Source: Streptomyces coeruleorubidus (GTDB lineage Bacteria > Actinomycetota > Actinomycetes > Streptomycetales > Streptomycetaceae). Taken from it: DNA of 64,000 bases. The position numbers and the translations under genes were made by a program. Below are positions 34,785 to 42,788 of this stretch, in pieces. The stretch is from positions 9,052,001-9,116,000 of the forward strand of contig NZ_CP118527.1 in the NCBI RefSeq assembly GCF_028885415.1. The letters run 5' to 3'. Below the pieces are notes generated by a model that saw only the letters and a list, made by a program, of their open reading frames with translations, ran no database searches and was not told the DNA's origin. Position 1 is the first letter of the stretch, and each line of letters begins with the position of its first letter.

Positions 34785-35495
34785 TCAGCCCCGCCCCAGC
34801 GTCGACTCGATCTCCTGCACGACCCGCCACAACGGCGCATCGCGCCGGGACACGACGACCACCACGTCCTCGGGCTGCTCCCCGGCCGGGGGCACCGGCG
34901 TGCCGCCGAACGCGGACTGCACGTACGCCAGCGCGTGGTCCACCGTGGCGCTCGCGTCGTCCTGCCCGTCCGAACGCAGCCAGGAGCGCAGCGCGTTGTT
35001 GTGCGCCGCGACCACCGCCGCCGCGATCACATCGGCCTGGAGGGTGCCGTCCCGGCGGGCCGCGAAACGCCGGCGCAGATACTCGGCGAGGGCACGCTCG
35101 TAGCGCCACACCACCGACAGCTCGTAGGCGCGCAGGCCCGGGACCTTCTTGGTGAGGCGGTAGCGCTGCACGGAGAACGTCGGGTTCTCGGCGTACATCC
35201 GCAGCACCAGCCGGGCCGCGTCGCAGACCCGCCGCACGGGTTCCTCGTCGTCGGTGCCCGCCGCCAGGAAGGCCGTCATATCGGCCAGGCACCGCTCGTG
35301 GTCCGGGAAGACCACGTCCTCCTTGGACGGGAAGTAGCGGAAGAACGAGCGCCGTCCGACCCCGGCCAGCGCCACGATGTCGTCGATGGTGGTCTGCTCG
35401 TAACCCCGCTCGAGGAACAGCTGGAAGGCCGCCGCCACCAGGGCGTCCCGCATGGGCGGCTTTCCGGTCCCGGGGTCGGCTTTCTCGGAGCTCAT
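34785..35495 (-). CDS. TetR family transcriptional regulator
   Basis: The 236-residue protein has a TetR helix-turn-helix (TTIDDIVALAGVGRRSFFRY at about residues 35-54) and a helical ligand domain. ATG at 35495 was chosen because an in-frame upstream ATG (35528) overlaps a palindromic operator. Matching palindromes before this gene and before the DUF35 gene indicate autoregulation and control of the DUF35 gene, which suggests an acyl-CoA-type ligand; that is inference. Confidence 0.83.
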   Translation of the reverse strand: MSSEKADPGTGKPPMRDALVAAAFQLFLERGYEQTTIDDIVALAGVGRRSFFRYFPSKEDVVFPDHERCLADMTAFLAAGTDDEEPVRRVCDAARLVLRMYAENPTFSVQRYRLTKKVPGLRAYELSVVWRYERALAEYLRRRFAARRDGTLQADVIAAAVVAAHNNALRSWLRSDGQDDASATVDHALAYVQSAFGGTPVPPAGEQPEDVVVVVSRRDAPLWRVVQEIESTLGRG

Positions 35496-35529
35496 GAGCG
35501 GGAACGTAGCACCCGGAAGGGTACGCATG

Positions 35530-35540
35530 GCACTCAGTGC
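35530..35540. promoter_or_regulatory. TetR operator candidate upstream of the TetR gene
   Basis: GCACTCAGTGC is a perfect 11-base palindrome, 35 bases before the TetR start, and shares its arms with the 15-base palindrome at 34733. Its outer bases are not symmetric, so it may be the weaker site. Confidence 0.6.
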
Positions 35541-35654
35541 ACTCCTCGGGAGGAACCGAGTTCCCTCTGAACCCCTCGCGCGGCAGCCGCGTATCTAGCG
35601 GCAGGACGATCCCCGAAGACGGGCGCCCCCGAGCCCGGACGGAAGGAGAGCAGC

Positions 35655-36344
35655 GTGTCGACACCGTCCGAGCCCCGGCAGCCGCACGACGGCCCGGCCC
35701 TCGAACCCATCCGCGTCCTGCGGCCCCGCCGCACCGACGCACTCGCGGAACTGATGCGGGAGTACCGAGAGGAGATCGGCTCCGCACCGGCCGGCAACGA
35801 GCCCGGCGGCTACGGGCCCCGCGGCTACGAATCCGTCGCACTGCCCTGGCCGACCGGCTCCGAGGACCTGACGCAGGAACTCCCGCCCCTCACCCGCGAG
35901 AACGGCGACGGCCGTGCCGGACCCGGATCGGCACTGCGCCGCACCGCCGTCGCGGTGGCCGTCGTCGCGGCCGCGGCGCTCGGCTTCGGCGGTGCCGCCC
36001 TCGTGCTCCCCGGCGGGAACACCGCCGACAAGGCGGTCCCCGCGCCCCGCCCCACGACGTCCGCCGCCGCCCCCGCCCCCACGCCGCCCGCCGCCGACCC
36101 CGACGGCCCCGGCACCCTCCGCGAGGGAGCCACCGGCCCCGAGGTGACCGAACTCCAGGAGCGCCTCCTGCGCATCCCGGACGTCTACCGGGACGGCTCC
36201 ACCAGCGGCCGCTACGACCCCACACTGACCGCGGCGGTCGCCCGCTTCCAGCTCTGGTACGGCATCCGCGGCGACGAAACCGGCGTCTACGGCAACGACA
36301 CCCGCCTCGCCCTGGAATCCCGCACGACACCGGGCACCGACTGA
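35655..36344 (+). CDS. membrane-anchored peptidoglycan-binding-domain protein
   Basis: The 229-residue protein has a cytoplasmic N-terminal region (about 95 residues), one membrane span (VAVAVVAAAALGFGGAALVL), a Pro/Ala linker and a C-terminal peptidoglycan-binding-1 domain (REGATGPEVTELQERLLRIP to LTAAVARFQLWYGIRGDETG, ending with GVYGNDTRLALE). It is probably held at the membrane and binds the wall; no enzymatic domain is present. GTG at 35655 has GGAAGGAG. It is followed by a tandem repeat array. Confidence 0.82.
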   Translation: MSTPSEPRQPHDGPALEPIRVLRPRRTDALAELMREYREEIGSAPAGNEPGGYGPRGYESVALPWPTGSEDLTQELPPLTRENGDGRAGPGSALRRTAVAVAVVAAAALGFGGAALVLPGGNTADKAVPAPRPTTSAAAPAPTPPAADPDGPGTLREGATGPEVTELQERLLRIPDVYRDGSTSGRYDPTLTAAVARFQLWYGIRGDETGVYGNDTRLALESRTTPGTD

Positions 36345-36404
36345 CCCGCCCCGCCCGTCGGCGGCATCGCCCGCGAGGGGGCAATCCCGCGGCCGGCCGG
36401 GGCG

Positions 36405-36589
36405 CCGGACGGCACGCACGTCGGCCGGCACTGGCGCCGCCTTGGTCGTCGGCCGACCCGGGTGCTGCAGGGTACGGGCGTCGGACGGCACGGGCGTCGG
36501 ACGGCACGGACGTCGGCACGGCACTGGGGTCGGCCTGGTCGTCGGTTGGCCCGGTCGTCGGCCGGCACGTGCGTCGGACCGCCCGGTCG
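36405..36589. repeat. 16-bp degenerate tandem repeat array, 12 units
   Basis: The 185 bases divide without gaps into units of 16,16,12,16,16,16,16,17,12,16,16 and 16 bases. The consensus is close to GTCGGACGGCACGGGC, with variants GTCGGCCGGCACGTGC and GTCGGACCGCCCGGTC. A larger pattern (a GGCACTGG unit, a 12-base unit ending TTGGTC or CTGGTC, then a GTCGGnnGnCCCGG unit) occurs twice. The array fills most of the 426-base gap between the peptidoglycan-binding gene and the flavin-reductase-like gene. Frames across it are open only because of composition. Confidence 0.8.
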
Positions 36590-36770
36590 TGGGGCTGGCC
36601 GCGAGCCGGGCGGCACCGTCCGCCGGTAGGTCCCCGCCGACCCGACGGCGTCGCCCCACAGCCGACAACGACCCCGGGGCATCGCCCCCTCGGTATGGCA
36701 CCCACACAACCGGCATGGTGAGGTGATGCCGAGGCGACAGCGGCTGCGAGGGTGCGGGAGTGGTGTGAGC

Positions 36771-37259
36771 ATGGCGGGCATGGACGCATTCATCGGGCGG
36801 CTGGATCCCGACATGTGCGTGGTCACGGCCGTCGCGGGCGGTGAACGGGCGGGGTGCCTGGTCGGATTCGCCTCGCAGTGCTCGATTCGGCCCGTGCGGT
36901 TCGTGGTGTGGCTGTCCGAGCTGAACCACACCTTCCGGGTGGCCCGGGACGCCGACGTGCTTGCCGTGCACCTGCTCGCCCGTGAACAGCACGGCCTCGC
37001 CGAGCTGTTCGGCGGTCGGACCGGCGACCGGACTGACAAGTTCGAGGGCCTCCGACTGCGAGAGTCGTACGGCAGGGCCGTCGTGCTGGAGGACGCGCCG
37101 GCCTGGTTCGTCGGCCGGATCGTCACGCGCGCGGGCGGCGGCGACCACATCGGCTTCGTCCTCGACCCGGTGGAGTGGGGCGGAGACGAGGCGTACGACG
37201 GGCCGCTGCTGCGCCTCTCCGGCGCCCACACCATCGACCCCGGTCACCCGGTCGACTGA
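36771..37259 (+). CDS. flavin reductase-like FMN-binding protein
   Basis: The 162-residue protein has the flavin-reductase-like split barrel: MDAFIGRLDPDMCVVTAVAG followed by ERAGCLVGFASQCSIRPVR, and later LLAREQHGLAELFG. These resemble the FMN-binding oxidoreductase components of two-component monooxygenases, though the substrate is unknown. ATG at 36771 is used; GTG at 36765 (giving MSMAG) is equally possible because GGGAG at 36756 lies 4 or 10 bases upstream. A strong hairpin follows the gene. Confidence 0.78.
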   Translation: MAGMDAFIGRLDPDMCVVTAVAGGERAGCLVGFASQCSIRPVRFVVWLSELNHTFRVARDADVLAVHLLAREQHGLAELFGGRTGDRTDKFEGLRLRESYGRAVVLEDAPAWFVGRIVTRAGGGDHIGFVLDPVEWGGDEAYDGPLLRLSGAHTIDPGHPVD

Positions 37260-37263
37260 GCGA

Positions 37264-37302
37264 GCCGGCCTTCGCCCGGACCGGAACGGCGAACGGGCCG
37301 GC
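37264..37302. terminator. bidirectional terminator between convergent genes
   Basis: GCCGGCC (37264-37270) plus TTCGCC (37271-37276) pair with GGCGAA (37288-37293) and GGCCGGC (37296-37302), leaving a 2-base bulge and an 11-base loop. The 13-base-pair stem fills the 45-base gap between the stops at 37259 and 37305. Confidence 0.75.
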
Positions 37303-37304
37303 CT

Positions 37305-39698
37305 CTACGCCTCTCGCACCCTCGGAACCCGGACGTCCACGACGCACACGTCGTCCCGCCGCTCGTCCGGCAGCATCTGCGCGAGCAGCCGCCCCAGTGA
37401 CCCCGGCCCGTCGGCGTGCGGAGTCGCCACGGCCTCGGCGAGACGTTCCAGGCCCCGGTCGATGCTCTGCGGAGGGTGCTCGACCAGACCGTCGGTGAAC
37501 AGGATGAGCCGGTCGCCCGGTTCGAGACGGCACTCCGCCTCCTCGAAGACCGTCGTCGTGGTCGCGCCGAGCAGCATGCCTGTGGGGCGGCTCAGATACC
37601 GCACCTTGCCGTCCCGCAGCAGCAGGGGCGGGAGATGCCCGGCCTGGGCCCAGACCAGACGGCGCTGCCGGGGGTCGTAGCGGGCCAGCACCATCGTGGC
37701 CGTCGCGTGGGAATCACGGGAGTGCAGCAGCAGCGTGTTCAGCCGGGCCAGCGCGCCGGTCAGCGACGAGCCCGTGATGACCATGCCCTTCGCGGTGAAG
37801 CGGAGCTGGGCCATCGTGGCGACGGCGTCGACACCGTGCCCGGCGACGTCGCCGACCACCAGCAGCGCGTCCCCCTCGGGCAGTTCCACGGCGCTGAACC
37901 AGTCACCGCCGACGTGCACCCCCGACTGGGCGGGCAGATAGGCGACCTCGACGCGCAGTCCCGCCAGGTGCACCGGCCGGTTGGCCAGCGGCAGCAGCGC
38001 GTGCTGGAGCCGGGACGCCAGGGTCCGCTCGGCCTGGAGGACGTCGTGCTGCGTGAGGATCGCCTGCTCGCTCTCGACCAGGGCCAGCTCCGCCCGCCGC
38101 CGGGCCGTCATGTCCTGGACGACACCGTGCACCTCGACGGGCGTGCCGTGCGTGTCGGCCACGGCCTCCGCCACGAGACGCAGATGCCGGATGCCGCCGC
38201 TCGTCCTGACCCGGAACGGCAGGTCGAAGGCCCTCCCCTCCTGGACGAGAGCGCGGACGGCACGGGTCAGCGCGGGCGCGTCCTCGGGCAGTGCGAGTTC
38301 CGGCAACTCGGTGAGCCGCACCGGGCCCTGCGCGGGGTCCCGGCTGAAGATGGCGAACACCTGGGTCGACCAGGAGGCCTCCTGCGTGGCCAGGTTCCAG
38401 TTCGCCCAGCCGAGATTGCCCAGCCGCTGGAGATCCGCCAGCCGCTGCTCCTGCCGGTCGGAGGAGCCGTGCCGGATCCAGGTGACGACCAGCGCGTCGT
38501 CCAGCTGCGCCACCCGCGCCGAGTACGTGGACAGCGCCGCGATGCCCGCCACGACCTCCTCGTGCGCGAACGGTTCACTCTCGTACGGCTCCCCGGTGGT
38601 CAGCGTCATCAGGCAGCCCTGCCACAGCGGCTCCTCCGTCAGGGCCGGCCGGAACTCCAGCAGCCGCCGCCCGGCCAGTTCCTCACCGGGGCGGCCCAGC
38701 AGGTCACCCGCCCGCGCGGTCGCGGCCTCCACCCGGAAGTCCTCGGTCTCGCCCGACGCGGTCCTCAGCGGGGTGAGCAGCATCGCCGCGATCGGCAGCG
38801 CGTCGAACAGCGCCTGCACGGCGTCCGCGGCGGCGTCGTCGGGCCGCTCGGACGGTGCGTCGAAGGCGCGCAGCCGCCCCGCGCACAGCCCCGTGACGCC
38901 CCGCAGATGAGCTCGGTCGCGGGGCGTGAACGACCCGGCGCGGCCGCGCAGCACGCCGATGCAGACCTCGGCCGAGCCCGCGGCGGGCACGGGCAGCCAG
39001 GCGCGCGACCGCCACCGCTCGGGCGGGTCCCCGATCAGCAGGTCCCGCCGCTCGTCCGAGGCGAGGCCCTCCAGCCAGCCCGGTTCGCCCGTCCGCAGCG
39101 CGTCCAGCGCCGCGAGCCCGCTCAGCGGCGGCACCTGGCTCCACTGGGCGGCCAGCTGGTCGTCGACGCCGGCGTGCCCGATCAGTTCGAGGCCGCCGTC
39201 GTGCCTGGGGGCGTAGATCATGATCGCGTCAGCCGCCATGTCGGGCGCGAGATGCTCCAGCAGACACCGGGCGAGGTCGTGCGGTGTCATCACCCGGACG
39301 AGGGCCTGCCCGAGACGGGCCAAGGCGGTGGCGACATCGTCCGGCGCGGTTGTCACCGGCAGGACATCGGAGCCGAAGCCGGGGGTGTCGGTGCCGGCGG
39401 GCTCGGTCGCCTCGCCCGGGCCGGGTGCCGTGTGCGCCAGGGATCCCAGCGTGATCCAGCACTCCTCCAGCAGGGTGTGACGGGCCGCCTTGGCCCCCTG
39501 GAGCAACCGCTCGTCCGCCGCGTCCGCGGAACACCCGGTCAGCGCCATCACCGCGCCCTTGGCCCGCTCCACGACAGCCGACGTCGCCGCCTGGTCGCGC
39601 AACCGGTCCAGCTCGGCGCGCTGCCGGGCGACGATCTTGGCCAGTTCGACCAGGTCCGGTGCGGCACCGGGCTCCGCCGGTGTCACGGGCTCGCTCGT
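37305..39698 (-). CDS. SpoIIE-type PP2C phosphatase with ANTAR, GAF and PAS domains
   Basis: The 797-residue cytoplasmic protein starts with an ANTAR-like helical segment (ERAKGAVMALTGCSADAADE; about residues 30-95), then a GAF-like domain (LARCLLEHLAPDMAADAIMI), a PAS domain around FAIFSRDPAQGP, and a C-terminal SpoIIE phosphatase (VGGDWFSAVELPEGDALLVV, GDVAGHGVDA, LILFTDGLVE) carrying the metal-binding Asp residues. Such proteins dephosphorylate anti-anti-sigma factors in response to signals. GTG at 39698 is used; GTG at 39719 is also in frame and neither has a good ribosome binding site. Confidence 0.87.
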   Translation of the reverse strand, partial: TSEPVTPAEPGAAPDLVELAKIVARQRAELDRLRDQAATSAVVERAKGAVMALTGCSADAADERLLQGAKAARHTLLEECWITLGSLAHTAPGPGEATEPAGTDTPGFGSDVLPVTTAPDDVATALARLGQALVRVMTPHDLARCLLEHLAPDMAADAIMIYAPRHDGGLELIGHAGVDDQLAAQWSQVPPLSGLAALDALRTGEPGWLEGLASDERRDLLIGDPPERWRSRAWLPVPAAGSAEVCIGVLRGRAGSFTPRDRAHLRGVTGLCAGRLRAFDAPSERPDDAAADAVQALFDALPIAAMLLTPLRTASGETEDFRVEAATARAGDLLGRPGEELAGRRLLEFRPALTEEPLWQGCLMTLTTGEPYESEPFAHEEVVAGIAALSTYSARVAQLDDALVVTWIRHGSSDRQEQRLADLQRLGNLGWANWNLATQEASWSTQVFAIFSRDPAQGPVRLTELPELALPEDAPALTRAVRALVQEGRAFDLPFRVRTSGGIRHLRLVAEAVADTHGTPVEVHGVVQDMTARRRAELALVESEQAILTQHDVLQAERTLASRLQHALLPLANRPVHLAGLRVEVAYLPAQSGVHVGGDWFSAVELPEGDALLVVGDVAGHGVDAVATMAQLRFTAKGMVITGSSLTGALARLNTLLLHSRDSHATATMVLARYDPRQRRLVWAQAGHLPPLLLRDGKVRYLSRPTGMLLGATTTTVFEEAECRLEPGDRLILFTDGLVEHPPQSIDRGLERLAEAVATPHADGPGSLGRLLAQMLPDERRDDVCVVDVRVPRVREA

Positions 39699-39804
39699 CA
39701 CGCGTTGAGCATCGCACACCCGCGCTGATTCCAGGACGGCCTTGTGCGCACGGGCCGCTCCCGTATCCGGCGGGCCACGCTGGTCACATCAGCCTCCCGA
39801 GCCG

Positions 39805-40371
39805 TCAGTGGCCCCCGCGCGGATACAGCCACAGCCGCAGCAGCCGGCTGAGCCTCGGCATGACCAGATACGTCAGCACCGGCAGCAGCACCAGCGGGAA
39901 CACGGCGGCCCGCAGCGGCAGCGGCCAGCCGGTGGTGTGCGGCGTCACCAGCCACTGGATGAGCAGGGTGAACGGGTAGGCCCCGAGGAACGTCGTGAGG
40001 ACCATCTTCCACCGGGGCGGGGCCTGCACGGTGGTGCCGGGCAGGCTGAACCAGGTCTCCATCCCGGTCGTCGACTGGCGTTCGCTGCTGACCTCGGTGG
40101 CGATGTCCTCGATCCGACGGTGCCAGTGCGCGCGCTCCTCGGACTCCAGCCAGGCGGCCAGCCGGTGCTGGTCGGACCAGCGCAGCACGGCGTGGTAGCG
40201 GTGGCCGTCCTCGGGCGTGAGCCAGGAGACGCCCTCGTTGCCCGGGAACTGTCTGGCGCAGCGGGTGATGCCGTGCGTCCACTCCTCGAACTGCCGCTCC
40301 CGGCCGGGACGCACCTGCCAGGTCAGGACCGTGGTCACCGGCTCGCGGCGCCGGACTTCGGTGGTGCTCAT
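39805..40371 (-). CDS. antibiotic biosynthesis monooxygenase-domain membrane protein
   Basis: The 188-residue protein has an N-terminal ABM ferredoxin-like domain (TVLTWQVRPGRERQFEEW; YHAVLRWSDQHRLAAWLES) and two C-terminal membrane spans (MVLTTFLGAYPFTLLIQWL and LRAAVFPLVLLPVLTYLVM). This fused form is common in Streptomyces and is of unknown role. ATG at 40371 follows GAGGGG almost directly; ATG at 40404 is in frame upstream. Confidence 0.8.
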   Translation of the reverse strand: MSTTEVRRREPVTTVLTWQVRPGRERQFEEWTHGITRCARQFPGNEGVSWLTPEDGHRYHAVLRWSDQHRLAAWLESEERAHWHRRIEDIATEVSSERQSTTGMETWFSLPGTTVQAPPRWKMVLTTFLGAYPFTLLIQWLVTPHTTGWPLPLRAAVFPLVLLPVLTYLVMPRLSRLLRLWLYPRGGH

Positions 40372-40414
40372 CCCCTCACGTGTGCCACGCACGACGCGGG
40401 TCATGCCCTGAGGT

Positions 40415-40795
40415 TCACGGCTGGCGGTTGGCCTCCACCAGAGCCTGGGTGACCGCCCGGACGCTGCGCGCGATGTGCTGCAGCTGCATGACCTCGGCCG
40501 CGTACAGCTTGATCGTGTGCTCGATGACGCCCTCGTGCAGACCGAGTCCTGGCAGGTCGGCGCGGGCGGTCTGGAGGGCGGTGCGGGCCACCCTGATCTC
40601 CTGCTGGACCTGGATCTGGGCGTGCCGGGCGAGCAGGACGGGGTGGCGGACGAACACGGGGTAGCCGGCGTAGCGCGCGGGCACCAGCTCGCGCAGCCAC
40701 TTGGCCGCCGAGCGCTCCCAGTCGTAGCTCCCGGGGGTCTTGACCTGGCAGGGCCAGTCCGGGCTGATGCGCGTGGACGTCAGGGGCATGATCAT
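40415..40795 (-). CDS. hypothetical protein
   Basis: The 126-residue protein has no membrane segment and is mostly helical (RHAQIQVQQEIRVARTALQT; EGVIEHTIKLYAAEVMQLQH). I do not recognise a family, though it has good coding composition. ATG at 40795 or 40789 may start it, with GGAAG upstream. A canonical-looking promoter (TTGAAA, 17 bases, AATACT on the minus strand near 40955-40985) and an inverted repeat lie about 160-215 bases upstream. Confidence 0.65.
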   Translation of the reverse strand: MIMPLTSTRISPDWPCQVKTPGSYDWERSAAKWLRELVPARYAGYPVFVRHPVLLARHAQIQVQQEIRVARTALQTARADLPGLGLHEGVIEHTIKLYAAEVMQLQHIARSVRAVTQALVEANRQP

Positions 40796-40991
40796 CGCTT
40801 CCGGGTGTGCGGCGTCGTGAGGGTGGACGACGGGTCGGGGCGGCCCCGGCCTAGGGGATGACCGGGGCCGCCACGGACACCCGGGACGCCGAAGCGGGTA
40901 GGAGCCGGCCTCCTCGGGTGGCGGAACGGATCCGGAAACGACCGGGTCGCGATCCGTGAGCAGTATTTATATATGCCATCCGGTTTTCAAG

Positions 40992-41013
40992 GCGCATGAA
41001 AACATTCATGCGC
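40992..41013. promoter_or_regulatory. inverted repeat, probable RpiR operator
   Basis: GCGCATGAA and TTCATGCGC are perfect 9-base arms around AACA. The site lies between the RpiR stop (41057) and the downstream hypothetical gene on the same strand, next to TTGAAA (a -35 candidate for the minus strand). The AT-rich flank TATTTATATATG (40963-40974) marks a promoter region. Confidence 0.55.
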
Positions 41014-41056
41014 GCTTTGTTGTGGATGGTCCCCATGTGTGAGCTGGTGCGTGCGG

Positions 41057-41977
41057 TCAGTCCCGGAGGAAGAACTGGTGCTGGTCGGCGACCTGTTCGT
41101 ACTCCTCGAGCCGGGCCTGTGTCCGTTCCGGATCCGCGTCCGTCATGGCCTGGAGCAGCGCCGAGCACATCACGCCCGGGGCGGCGTAGGAGTCGAAGAC
41201 CAGGCGTGATCCGGTCCCGAGGGAGAAGACGACGTCGGCCTCGTCCGCGAGCGGCCCGAGCGCCAGGTCGGTGATCAGGGCGACCTTGAGCCCGGCGCCC
41301 CGCGCGACCCGGACGGCCGTCAGGGTCTCCTGGGCGTGCCGGGGCATGGAGAACGCCAGCACCCAGGTGCCGCCCGCCTCGCGCGACTGGAGCAGGGCGT
41401 CGTAGGCGACGCTGCCGCCCCGCGTCACGAGCCGTACGTCCGGGTGGACCCGGCGGGCGGCGTAGGCGAAGTACTCGGCCAGCGAGACGGAAATGCGCAG
41501 GCCGAGGACCGTCAGCGGGGCCGAGGACGCCAGCTTGCGGCCGATGTCGATCACCAGGTTCGGGTCGGCGAAGTCCCGCCGCAGGTTCTCCAGGTTCTCG
41601 ATCTCGGCGTCGACCGCCGCCTGCAGCTCGTTGCCCCGGTTCTCCTCGGCCGGACCGCCGCCCGCGAGGGTGCCGAGCGCGATCGACTGGAGCTTCTCCC
41701 GCAGCGCCGGGTAACCGCTGAAGCCGACCGCCGAGGCGAACCGCGTCACCGAGGGCTGGCTCACGCCGACCCGGTCCGCGAGATCCGTGATGGACAGGAA
41801 CGCCGCCTCGGTGATGTTCTCGATCAGGTACTGGGCGATGCGCCGCTGGCCCGGGGACAGCCGGGGCCGGTCGAAGAGCGCCCTGAGCTGGGCGGACGGG
41901 GAGACCTCCACTTCCGGGGCGGCCTTCCCCGAGGTGATCGCGGATGCCTGTGCGCGTGCCTGCTGCGGCGATGGCAC
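41057..41977 (-). CDS. RpiR/MurR family transcriptional regulator
   Basis: The 306-residue protein has an N-terminal RpiR helix-turn-helix (LSITDLADRVGVSQPSVTRF) and a C-terminal SIS sugar-phosphate-binding domain (TVLGLRISVSLAEYFAYAAR to WVLAFSMPRHAQETL). GTG at 41977 has AAGGAGG 7 bases upstream; the longer frame to 42001 would place that site inside the gene. It probably responds to a phosphosugar. Its target may be the operon to its left or a divergent gene. Confidence 0.85.
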   Translation of the reverse strand: MPSPQQARAQASAITSGKAAPEVEVSPSAQLRALFDRPRLSPGQRRIAQYLIENITEAAFLSITDLADRVGVSQPSVTRFASAVGFSGYPALREKLQSIALGTLAGGGPAEENRGNELQAAVDAEIENLENLRRDFADPNLVIDIGRKLASSAPLTVLGLRISVSLAEYFAYAARRVHPDVRLVTRGGSVAYDALLQSREAGGTWVLAFSMPRHAQETLTAVRVARGAGLKVALITDLALGPLADEADVVFSLGTGSRLVFDSYAAPGVMCSALLQAMTDADPERTQARLEEYEQVADQHQFFLRD

Positions 41978-42144
41978 CGGTGCGCCTCCTTCGTCTCCCA
42001 CGGACGTTCAACATAGCTCACGCACCGTGGTGACCAGGGCTTCTTCACACAGCACATGAGGTGCCCGGCAAGTGGATACCCGGACGCCGGGCGGGAACCC
42101 GCCGCGGCAGAAGAGCCCGACACGACGGACGAGGAGCCATCGTC

Positions 42145-42306
42145 ATGACCGTCCCCGAGGAGAACCGGCCGAAGACGGAGACCACGGACGAGGTCCTGGA
42201 ACGCCAGGACGAGAACCAGTCCCGGCCGCCGGGCGCGACCGGCCGCACGATGCGCGAGGCCCTGGAGGAGGCCGAGGTACGGCCCGACGACTACGACGAG
42301 CATTAG
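42145..42306 (+). CDS. small acidic hypothetical protein
   Basis: A 53-residue, very polar and acidic protein (MTVPEENRPKTETTDEVLER; ending RPDDYDEH) with GAGGAG 8 bases before ATG at 42145. The coding composition is good. I recognise no domain. The next gene starts 55 bases later in the same direction. Confidence 0.62.
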   Translation: MTVPEENRPKTETTDEVLERQDENQSRPPGATGRTMREALEEAEVRPDDYDEH

Positions 42307-42360
42307 CACACCCCCGGCCACCGCAACCGATCCGACGACGCTTCCGGCAGGTGAGACCGC

Positions 42361-42762
42361 ATGGGCGCACTGAGTGCGCTGGAGGAGACACTGGAAAACC
42401 GATGGGAGGCCCTGTGGGCGCGGGTCCTCGACAAGGAGCCGGTCGAGGTCCTCGACGCCCTGCGGCACGAGTGCGACGACAACGCCGTGGTGTGCCGGGC
42501 GGGCCGGGTCATGGTCCCCAACGCCTACGACGTGGAACTCGCCGACGAGGTGCACGACCAACTGACGCGCCACGGCACCAGCGTGGGCCAGGCCCTCACC
42601 GACAGCCTGTCCCGCCACGCGGAACGCAAGGGCTACGAGTTCGCGGGCCCGCTCGCGGTACACGTCGCGAAGTGCCCCGACGTGCCCAACGGACGCTATC
42701 GCGTGGCCAGTCGCGTCATGCAGCACGTGAGCACGGACGGCTTCTTCCACGCGACTCATTGA
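42361..42762 (+). CDS. DUF3662 (FhaA N-terminal) domain protein without FHA domain
   Basis: The 133-residue protein matches the N-terminal DUF3662 domain of FhaA: LEETLENRWEALWARVLDKE, then EVLDALRHECDDNAVVC, VMVPNAYDVELAD and KGYEFAGPLAVHV. FhaA joins this domain to a phosphothreonine-binding FHA domain, which is absent here; the gene ends soon after. ATG at 42361 follows AGGTGAG. Its role without the FHA part is unknown. Confidence 0.7.
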   Translation: MGALSALEETLENRWEALWARVLDKEPVEVLDALRHECDDNAVVCRAGRVMVPNAYDVELADEVHDQLTRHGTSVGQALTDSLSRHAERKGYEFAGPLAVHVAKCPDVPNGRYRVASRVMQHVSTDGFFHATH

Positions 42763-42788
42763 CCCGCACACGGCACACTGGACGACGC

